Below are positions 6,164 to 11,473 of a stretch of DNA of 11,473 nt, one piece after another. Origin of the DNA: an uncultured Bacilli bacterium (GTDB lineage Bacteria > Bacillota_I > Bacilli_A > RF39 > UBA660); contig CALVVD010000022.1 of NCBI GenBank assembly GCA_944363745.1, positions 1 through 11,473 on the forward strand, in the 5' to 3' direction. The first letter of the stretch is position 1, and each line of letters begins with the position of its first letter. The position numbers and the translations under genes were made by a program. The notes under the pieces are model-generated. The model was not told the DNA's origin. It saw only the letters and a program-made list of their open reading frames with translations, and searched no databases.

Positions 6164-6658
6164 ATGGCTAATCAAAAAATCTTAGCTAAGAAGCAAGAAG
6201 TTGTTGACGAAATCAAAGATAAAATAAATAATAGTTCAAGCTTTGTTCTATTTGATTATCGTGGGTTAACTGATGCTGAAATTAAAGAGTTAAGACGTGC
6301 TTTAAGAGAAGCTGATGCTAACTATAAAGTATATAAGAACACTTTAATGGCTAGAGCTTTTAATGATTTAGATATCGATTTAAAAGAAGCTTTAGAAGGA
6401 CCAAGTGCTTTTGCTTATAGTACTGATCAAATCGCTCCAATTAAAGTATTATCAGACTTTGCTAAAGATCATGAAGCATTAGTTTTAAAAGTTGGTTATG
6501 TTGATGGCGAAATTGCAGATAAAGAAAAATTATCAGAATATGCAAAGATACCATCAAGAGATGGCTTACTTACTATGCTTGCAGGTGGTATGATAGGACT
6601 TGTTCGCGACCTATCTATCTGCTTAAATTTATATAGTGAACAAAAAGAAGAAAATTAA
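6164..6658 (+). CDS. rplJ: Ribosomal protein L10
   Basis: L10 anchors L7/L12 dimers to the 50S stalk base and, with L12, represses its own synthesis. It has 164 residues, the normal length. The N-terminal rRNA-binding domain shows SSSFVLFDYRGLTDAEIKELRRALREADANYKVYKNTLMARAF (about 25-66); the C-terminal helix carrying the L12 sites is LLTMLAGGMIGLVRDLSICLNLYSEQKEEN. AGGAGG at 6151-6156, 7 bases before ATG, supports the start. It is followed 19 bases later by rplL in the same unit. Confidence 0.97.
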   Translation: MANQKILAKKQEVVDEIKDKINNSSSFVLFDYRGLTDAEIKELRRALREADANYKVYKNTLMARAFNDLDIDLKEALEGPSAFAYSTDQIAPIKVLSDFAKDHEALVLKVGYVDGEIADKEKLSEYAKIPSRDGLLTMLAGGMIGLVRDLSICLNLYSEQKEEN

Positions 6659-6677
6659 AATATAGGAGGAAAATAAA

Positions 6678-7049
6678 ATGGCAAAAATAACAAAAGAAGA
6701 ATTTATTAGCTCATTAAAAGAAATGAATCTTTTAGAAATTAAAGAATTAGTAGATGCAATGAAAGAAGAGTTTGGTGTAGATCCATCAGCAGTTGCAGTT
6801 GCTGCTCCAGGAGCTGCTGCTACTGAAGATGCTGCTCCATCTACAGTTACTGTATCAATTAAAGAAGCAGGAGCTGCTAAAGTTGCAGTTATCAAAGTTG
6901 TTCGTGAAATTACTGGTTTAGGATTAAAAGAATCTAAAGATATCGTTGATAATCCTGGAACTCCAGTTAAAGAAAACATTTCTACTGATGAAGCTAATGA
7001 AATTAAAGCAAAATTAGAAGAAGCTGGTGCTACTGTTGAAGTTAAGTAA
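6678..7049 (+). CDS. rplL: Ribosomal protein L7/L12
   Basis: This is the multicopy acidic stalk protein that recruits translational GTPases. It has 123 residues. Seen: an N-terminal dimerisation/L10-binding segment ([31 protein letters not shown]), an alanine-rich hinge (about 38-53), and a C-terminal factor-binding domain with [35 protein letters not shown] and the final [11 protein letters not shown]. The start of the C-terminal domain reads [11 protein letters not shown] rather than the common EKTEFDVxLxxAG, a mild divergence. TAGGAGG at 6663-6669 supports the start. The last codons form part of the terminator stem. Confidence 0.96.
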   Translation: MAKITKEEFISSLKEMNLLEIKELVDAMKEEFGVDPSAVAVAAPGAAATEDAAPSTVTVSIKEAGAAKVAVIKVVREITGLGLKESKDIVDNPGTPVKENISTDEANEIKAKLEEAGATVEVK

Positions 7050-7063
7050 TTAGCTTCTTTTTT
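7038..7063 (+). terminator. Terminator overlapping the rplL stop codon
   Basis: GAAGTTAA (7038-7045) and TTAGCTTC (7050-7057) form an 8-bp stem with one G-U pair around a GTAA tetraloop, followed by TTTTTT (7058-7063). The TAA stop is inside the loop. Confidence 0.82.
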
Positions 7064-7091
7064 ATTGTGTTTTTTTAAAATTATGGTAGAC

Positions 7092-7097
7092 TATAAT
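7092..7097 (+). promoter_or_regulatory. Possible -10 for the membrane-protein gene
   Basis: A perfect TATAAT lies 15 bases before ATG 7112, but no good -35 is present at 16-18 bases. Initiation about 7 bases on would fall inside the AAAGGAGG ribosome-binding site (7098-7105). It may be fortuitous, or give a near-leaderless mRNA. Confidence 0.3.
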
Positions 7098-7111
7098 AAA
7101 GGAGGATAATT

Positions 7112-7822
7112 ATGGAAACAAAAAAAAGTAGAACAGGGTTACATGTATTTATAGGAATACTATTAGGAATAATAATCTGTGCAGGAATTATATTTGCAAC
7201 ATATGAATTAGGTTACTTAACATTTGATACAAAAGAAGAAAATGAAACAGTAGAGCCTGATACTAATCAAGAAAGTGAAAATGTAGAAGATACAAATAAT
7301 ATTTCTTTAGATTTTGATACTAGTAAGATAGTTAATAGTACAGCAGATTCATATGAACTAGAAAATTATAATGGAACAATCGATGTTAGATTAGATGAAA
7401 CGAGAAAAATTGCTACCTTAGGTTTCAATAGAAAAAACCTTTCGGATACATATATTTTAAATTGGGATACTACAGGGGTTGAAGAAGGTACTGTTGAAAA
7501 CAAAACAGTTACATTTAATCAAGGCATCAAAGATATATATGTTGGAGGTATTGGGCAAGATATGTCTGGTGATATTATCTTATTCTTAATGGATGATGGT
7601 ACTGTTGAATATATTCCTGTGTATCAAGCCTTATCAACTAATGGAATAGATGGTTTAGTATCTTATGGAACATTAAAAGATTTAAAAGACGTAGTTAAAT
7701 TTTACTCAGCAGGAGCCATAAGGAATCCAGCAGGAAGTAGTGTTACAGTACTAGCTCAAACTAAAGATGGTACTATTTATGACTTAGCACCTATAATAAA
7801 TGGTACAAGTAATAACGAGTAG
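7112..7822 (+). CDS. Membrane-anchored extracytoplasmic protein of unknown function
   Basis: I do not recognise a named family. It has 236 residues: a short basic N-terminus (METKKSRTG), one membrane segment (about 11-31), an acidic low-complexity linker (about 40-70, rich in E, D, N, T), then a predicted beta-rich domain outside the membrane. That domain appears internally duplicated: residues about 139-170 (IKDIYVGG...DIILFLMDDGTVEYIPV) and about 191-226 (LKDVVKFYSAG...VTVLAQTKDGTIYDL) share the pattern (I/L)KD(I/V), strand, DGT turn, strand, as in RCC1- or propeller-like blades. No cysteine pair beyond C23 in the membrane segment, no catalytic motif and no sorting signal are seen. AAAGGAGG at 7098-7105 supports the start. 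It lies between two terminators, so is probably its own unit. Confidence 0.88.
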   Translation: METKKSRTGLHVFIGILLGIIICAGIIFATYELGYLTFDTKEENETVEPDTNQESENVEDTNNISLDFDTSKIVNSTADSYELENYNGTIDVRLDETRKIATLGFNRKNLSDTYILNWDTTGVEEGTVENKTVTFNQGIKDIYVGGIGQDMSGDIILFLMDDGTVEYIPVYQALSTNGIDGLVSYGTLKDLKDVVKFYSAGAIRNPAGSSVTVLAQTKDGTIYDLAPIINGTSNNE

Positions 7823-7850
7823 AAGAGGAATTAAACCTCTTTTCTTTTTC
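7821..7850 (+). terminator. Terminator after the membrane-protein gene
   Basis: AGAAGAGG (7821-7828) pairs with CCTCTTTT (7836-7843, one G-U) around an AATTAAA loop, followed by CTTTTTC. It starts at the last two bases of the stop codon. Confidence 0.8.
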
Positions 7851-7893
7851 TAATTTATATGTTAATATATCTTTACTAGAAAGAAGAGTATTA

Positions 7894-8823
7894 ATGAGTA
7901 TAGATAACCTGATAATAAAAAGAACAAATTATATTTATAAGCATATTATTAAAATGCCAACAAGTATAAAACAAGAAAAAATAATAGTTAATATAGATAA
8001 TTTACAAATAGATTCAAAATATAAACCTTATATAAAAGAATTTATTAATAAAACGTATAATTTTAATTTTAGAAACATAAATCAAATATTAGGAACTTTG
8101 AGTATTACTAATATGAAGCCTCTTGTCTCCTTATTAAAAAATAGAGATGGAGAGTATAGTATTATGGAAAATAAAATAAGAGTAAGAAAGGATAAAATAG
8201 ATTCTATATATCATGAGTTCTTTCATGCTTTCACTTCCTGGCGAGAAGACCAAATTAACGGTTGTGGATTTTATCAAGAAACTTTAGATTATAATATTGG
8301 TTATAGCTTAGATGAAGGATATACAGATTTACTTTTTAACTATATTTTTGACACTGAGATTAATTATACTGTAGAAGCTAATATAGCAAATAAAGTTCAA
8401 TTAATATTAACAAAAGAAAAAATGAGAAACATGTATACATCTAATGATCTTAAAGGAATTATTGAAATTTTATCTGAAAACTCTTCTTATCAAGAAGCCA
8501 TTGCTTTTATAATATTGATGGATAAGCTAGATAAGTATTACTATAATTATAAAAAAACTATATATCTAATAAACATCCTATCAAATTATTTAACAGATAT
8601 CTATATAAATGATCTTATAACTAAATATCAAAGTGGAAGAATTACATATACAGATATTCATAATAAACTAGATATATTTAAAGAAGAATTTGTTAAATAT
8701 GCTTTTGTTAATAAAAAGCTAGAGAAAGATTATTTAAGAAGCTCTGAGTATCTTGACATAACTTCTAAACTGTCAAATTATCAATTTCAGAAAGAACTTT
8801 CTAAAAAAATATTGACGAAATAG
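7894..8823 (+). CDS. Putative HExxH zinc metallopeptidase-like protein
   Basis: It has 309 residues and no signal peptide or membrane segment, so it is probably cytoplasmic. The zinc-binding motif HEFFH is at residues 107-111. At 137-146, YSLDEGYTDL offers E141 as the likely third ligand, 29 residues after the second His; this HExxH ... E layout is that of gluzincin peptidases. The C-terminal half is helical, lysine- and tyrosine-rich, and matches no family I know. Activity and substrate are unknown. The start ATG 7894 has only a weak site (AGAAAGAAGAG, 7878-7888), suggesting low expression. A possible extended -10 (TG-T-TAATAT, 7860-7868) precedes it. The composition is very AT-rich compared with the ribosomal genes. 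Its last codons contain the -35 of the ybxB promoter. Confidence 0.82.
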   Translation: MSIDNLIIKRTNYIYKHIIKMPTSIKQEKIIVNIDNLQIDSKYKPYIKEFINKTYNFNFRNINQILGTLSITNMKPLVSLLKNRDGEYSIMENKIRVRKDKIDSIYHEFFHAFTSWREDQINGCGFYQETLDYNIGYSLDEGYTDLLFNYIFDTEINYTVEANIANKVQLILTKEKMRNMYTSNDLKGIIEILSENSSYQEAIAFIILMDKLDKYYYNYKKTIYLINILSNYLTDIYINDLITKYQSGRITYTDIHNKLDIFKEEFVKYAFVNKKLEKDYLRSSEYLDITSKLSNYQFQKELSKKILTK

Positions 8824-8840
8824 AAAAAATAGTGTATTAT
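8812..8840 (+). promoter_or_regulatory. Promoter for ybxB
   Basis: TTGACG (8812-8817), a 17-base spacer and TATTAT (8835-8840). The -35 lies in the last sense codons of the metallopeptidase gene. The expected start is near 8847, immediately before a long hairpin. Confidence 0.78.
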
Positions 8841-8848
8841 AACACTAC

Positions 8849-8903
8849 GAAAGGAGACAAACTATATACTTTTGTATAATGGGTTGTCTCTTTCTTTGTT
8901 TTG
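8849..8903 (+). promoter_or_regulatory. Leader hairpin before ybxB, attenuator-like
   Basis: GAAAGGAGACAA (8849-8860) pairs with TTGTCTCTTTC (8884-8894) with one bulged G. An inner stem TATAC-TTTT-GTATA (8865-8878) sits in the loop, and TTTGTTTT follows. The 5' arm contains AAAGGAG, so the hairpin also hides an SD-like sequence with no obvious start codon nearby. It could act as a transcription attenuator or as an mRNA stabiliser. Confidence 0.55.
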
Positions 8904-8914
8904 AGGTGATGTTA

Positions 8915-9505
8915 ATGAGTCATTATTTTGAAAATGACCAGAATCTCCCTAGTAATTTAAAGAAAACCACTACAACAATTTTTAATCATAATTTTATTTT
9001 TTATACGGATAATGGTGTCTTTGCTAAACATGGTCTTGACTATGGTAGTAGATTACTTTTGGAGTCTCTTCCTTATGAAGAGTTAAAAGGAAAAATACTT
9101 GATGTCGGATGTGGCTATGGAGTGCTAGGAATTATAATTAATAAATTAACAAATTTAGAAGTAGATATGGTAGATGTAAATAAAAGAGCCCTGCATTTAA
9201 CAAAGAGGAATGTTAAAGAAAATAATTGTTCTAATATAAATGTCTTTGCTAGTAACTGCTATGAAAACATTACTAATAAATATGGGACAATTATTACTAA
9301 TCCACCTATTAGAGCAGGTAAAAAAATAGTTTATGATATCTTACTAAATGCTAGAAATTATCTAAAAGAAGATGGGACATTATACTTAGTCATAAGAAAA
9401 GAACAAGGTGCTAAATCGGCAATTATCGAGCTAAAAAAATATTATGATGTAAGTATTGTTAATAAAAGTAAAGGTTTTTTCATAATAAGTGCAAAAATAT
9501 GTTGA
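8915..9505 (+). CDS. ybxB: YbxB-type class I SAM-dependent methyltransferase (RsmC-like)
   Basis: It has 196 residues and the layout of B. subtilis YbxB, which sits at the same place beside rpoB. Seen: N-terminal NHNFIFYTDNGVFAKHGLDYGSRLLLESL, SAM-binding motif I DVGCGYGVLG (63-72), acidic motif II DMVDVNKRA (about 84-92), and the catalytic NPPIRAGK (129-136). NPPx is typical of enzymes methylating exocyclic amino groups, and relatives such as RsmC make m2G in 16S rRNA; the exact target here is not known. ATG 8915 is chosen because GAGGTGAT at 8903-8910 lies just upstream; the in-frame ATG 8879 lies inside the leader hairpin and lacks a site. The TGA stop overlaps the -35 of the rpoB promoter. 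Confidence 0.92.
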   Translation: MSHYFENDQNLPSNLKKTTTTIFNHNFIFYTDNGVFAKHGLDYGSRLLLESLPYEELKGKILDVGCGYGVLGIIINKLTNLEVDMVDVNKRALHLTKRNVKENNCSNINVFASNCYENITNKYGTIITNPPIRAGKKIVYDILLNARNYLKEDGTLYLVIRKEQGAKSAIIELKKYYDVSIVNKSKGFFIISAKIC

Positions 9506-9530
9506 CTTGTTGAAGAGTTTATGCTAATAA
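9502..9530 (+). promoter_or_regulatory. Promoter for rpoB
   Basis: TTGACT (9502-9507), a 17-base spacer and extended -10 TGC-TAATAA (9522-9530). The -35 overlaps the TGA stop of ybxB. A leader of about 50 bases follows with a small stem (GTTATT-TTGA-AGTAAC, 9547-9562). Confidence 0.75.
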
Positions 9531-9590
9531 TATAAATTGGCAACGTGTTATTTTGAAGTAACAAAAATATATGTATAGGGGTGAATTTGA

Positions 9591-11473
9591 GTGTCATATA
9601 AAATTGTAGAATATGGAAAAAAACGTAAAAGAAGAAATTATTCAAGAATTAGAAATACTTATGAATTAAAGGATTTACTAGAAATTCAGAAAAAATCATA
9701 TGATTGGTTTGTAACAACAGGAATTAAAGAAGTTTTTGAAGACTTATTTCCAGTTGAAAACTTTTCAGGTACTCTATCTTTAGAGTTTGGAGATTATCAT
9801 TTTGAAGAGCCAAGATACTCTATTAAAGCTAGCAAAGATAGAGAAACTACTTATGCGGCACCACTTAAGGTAGAAGTGCGTCTTTTTAATCGTGAGACAG
9901 GAGAGATTAAAGAACAAGAAATCTTCCTTGGTGATATGCCTATCATGACTGATAGTGGAACATTTATAATAAACGGAGCAGAACGTGTTATTGTTTCTCA
10001 ATTAGTTCGTTCGCCAAGTGTATACTATAATCGTGAAATAGACAAAAATGGACGTGAATTGATTACATCTCAAATCATTCCTACACGTGGTACTTGGTTA
10101 GAATTTGAAGCAGATGCTAGAGATGTTTTATATGTTAGAATTGATAGAACAAGAAAAGTAACATTAACAACTCTATTACGTGCTTTTGGGCTTTCTAGCG
10201 ATGAAGATATTTTAAATCTATTCGGTGAAGATGACTTTCTTAAAAATACTATTGCCAAAGATGCAACTAAAAACCTAGATGAAGCCTTAATTGAAATCTA
10301 TGAAAAATTAAGACCAGGTGAACCTGCAACACTAGATTCATCTAAAAACCATATTATAACAAGATTCTTTGATGAATTTAGATATGATCTTGCTAAAGTA
10401 GGACGTTATAAATTTAATCGTAAATTAAATATTGTAGATCGTTTATTAAATCAAACACTTGCAGAAGATATTGTAGTAGAAGGAGTTACTAAGTTCGCTA
10501 AGGGAACAGTTGTAACTAAAGATGTTTTAGAAGAGTTAAGAGAAATCTTTAAAAATGGTTATGGTGTAGAAGAAGTACAAATTAATGATGAATTAGATAC
10601 TTATAATAAAATTCAAAAAGTAACTATTTATGATCCAAATGATAAAAAGAAAAAATTAATTGTTATTGGTAATGACCAGACAATTGATTCTAAACGTCTA
10701 ACAATATCAGATGTTTATGCTGCTGTATCTTATTACTTAAACCTTTTACATGGTGTAGGTAATTATGATGAAATTGACCATTTAGGTAACCGTCGTATTA
10801 GACAAGTAGGAGAATTATTACAAAATCAATTTAGAATTGGTATCTCTCGTATGGAAAGAGTTATTCGTGAGAGAATGACTACTCAAGAGATGGAAGAAGT
10901 AACTCCTAAAACATTAATAAACATTCGTCCAGTTACCGCTGCTATGAAAGAGTTCTTTGGTTCATCTCAATTATCACAATTTATGGACCAAACTAACCCT
11001 ATCGCTGAACTTACTAATAAACGTCGTTTGTCAGCTTTAGGACCAGGTGGATTATCTCGTGATAGAGCAGGTGTAGAAGTACGTGACGTTAATGCTTCTC
11101 ACTATGGTAGAATCTGTCCTATCGAGTCACCAGAAGGACAAAACATTGGACTTATAACATCATTAGCAAGTTATGCTAAAATAGATGAATATGGATTTAT
11201 TATGACTCCATATCGCAAAGTTGTTGATTGTAAGATAACAGATGAAGTAGTTTACTTTACAGCTGATGAAGAACAAGACTATATTATTTCTGAATCAACT
11301 GTTAATACTGATGAAAACAATGTAATTATTGATAAAACAGTTGCAGCAAGATTTAGAGATGAAAATATTCTTGCTAAACCAGAACAAGTAGATTATATCG
11401 ATGTATCACCTCAACAAGTTGTATCAGTAACAACAAGTTGTATTCCATTCCTAGAGCATGATGATGCAACTCG
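9591..11473 (+). CDS. rpoB: RNA polymerase beta subunit (3' end outside window)
   Basis: The beta subunit forms half of the RNA polymerase active-site cleft. The first 627 codons are visible of roughly 1200. Seen: N-terminal KRRNYSRIRNTYELKDLLEIQKKSYDWF, FIINGAERVIVSQLVRSPSVYY (about 125), and the rifampicin region GSSQLSQFMDQTNPIAELTNKRRLSALGPGGLSRDRAG (about 456-493), then HYGRICPIESPEGQNIGLI. GTG 9591 is supported by AGGGGTGA at 9577-9584, 6 bases upstream. Residue 476 is Asn where E. coli has His526 and B. subtilis also has His. The separate promoter and leader suggest expression partly independent of rplJL. Confidence 0.98.
   Translation, partial: MSYKIVEYGKKRKRRNYSRIRNTYELKDLLEIQKKSYDWFVTTGIKEVFEDLFPVENFSGTLSLEFGDYHFEEPRYSIKASKDRETTYAAPLKVEVRLFNRETGEIKEQEIFLGDMPIMTDSGTFIINGAERVIVSQLVRSPSVYYNREIDKNGRELITSQIIPTRGTWLEFEADARDVLYVRIDRTRKVTLTTLLRAFGLSSDEDILNLFGEDDFLKNTIAKDATKNLDEALIEIYEKLRPGEPATLDSSKNHIITRFFDEFRYDLAKVGRYKFNRKLNIVDRLLNQTLAEDIVVEGVTKFAKGTVVTKDVLEELREIFKNGYGVEEVQINDELDTYNKIQKVTIYDPNDKKKKLIVIGNDQTIDSKRLTISDVYAAVSYYLNLLHGVGNYDEIDHLGNRRIRQVGELLQNQFRIGISRMERVIRERMTTQEMEEVTPKTLINIRPVTAAMKEFFGSSQLSQFMDQTNPIAELTNKRRLSALGPGGLSRDRAGVEVRDVNASHYGRICPIESPEGQNIGLITSLASYAKIDEYGFIMTPYRKVVDCKITDEVVYFTADEEQDYIISESTVNTDENNVIIDKTVAARFRDENILAKPEQVDYIDVSPQQVVSVTTSCIPFLEHDDAT

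Noticed and set aside
6629..6979. Minus-strand open frame opposite rplL
   Set aside because: It lies antisense to clear L7/L12 coding sequence; its alanine/serine-rich content simply mirrors the alanine-rich hinge.
9503..9535. Read-through of the ybxB TGA as Trp (Mycoplasma code)
   Set aside because: It would add only about ten residues with no family similarity. Trp is encoded by TGG in all genes here, and the stop region is occupied by the rpoB promoter.
9442..10258. Minus-strand open frames across the ybxB end, the rpoB leader and the rpoB 5' part
   Set aside because: They overlap well-conserved rpoB and ybxB coding and lack start signals.

Overview
The window is low-GC DNA from a Gram-positive-type bacterium. 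It holds the conserved secE-nusG-rplK-rplA-rplJ-rplL ... rpoB cluster in the Bacillota order, including the YbxB-type methyltransferase next to rpoB. TGG encodes Trp (SecE VKWP, NusG QWYVV) and genes end in TAA, TAG or TGA, so the standard bacterial code fits rather than the Mycoplasma code. The beta subunit carries Asn at the position of E. coli His526, a residue reported in rifampicin-insensitive Mollicutes. Together these suggest a Bacilli lineage near the Mollicutes or Erysipelotrichia; this placement is inference.

Layout. 1-1211 is the 3' part of uvrB. It is followed by an unrecognised gene split by a frameshift (1298-1833) and a bidirectional terminator (1894-1948). An intact IS30-family element lies on the minus strand, with its transposase at 2005-3336. 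The element is surrounded by seven copies of a 22-bp terminal-repeat-like motif; four of these form two short hairpin units (3504-3559 and 3586-3637). The translation cluster then begins: secE, nusG, rplK, rplA, rplJ, rplL. Two genes of unknown role follow: a membrane-anchored extracytoplasmic protein (7112-7822) and an HExxH zinc-peptidase-like protein (7894-8823). The window ends with ybxB and the first 627 codons of rpoB.

Regulation is unusually readable. Strong promoters sit at or across stop codons: TTGTCA/TATTAT before rplK, a perfect TTGACA-17-TATAAT before rplJ, TTGACG/TATTAT before ybxB and TTGACT/TAATAA before rpoB. There are two L1-operator-like leaders, one before rplK and one before rplA, and an L10-type leader with a terminator hairpin before rplJL. 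Terminators after rplL and after the membrane-protein gene suggest that rplJL, the two unknown genes, ybxB and rpoB are largely separate transcription units rather than one long operon.

The items most worth a second look are the Asn at the rifampicin site, the repeat family around the insertion sequence, a possible hairpin that hides the transposase ribosome-binding site in read-through RNA, the two unknown genes embedded in the ribosomal/RNA polymerase cluster, and the hairpin leaders before secE and ybxB.
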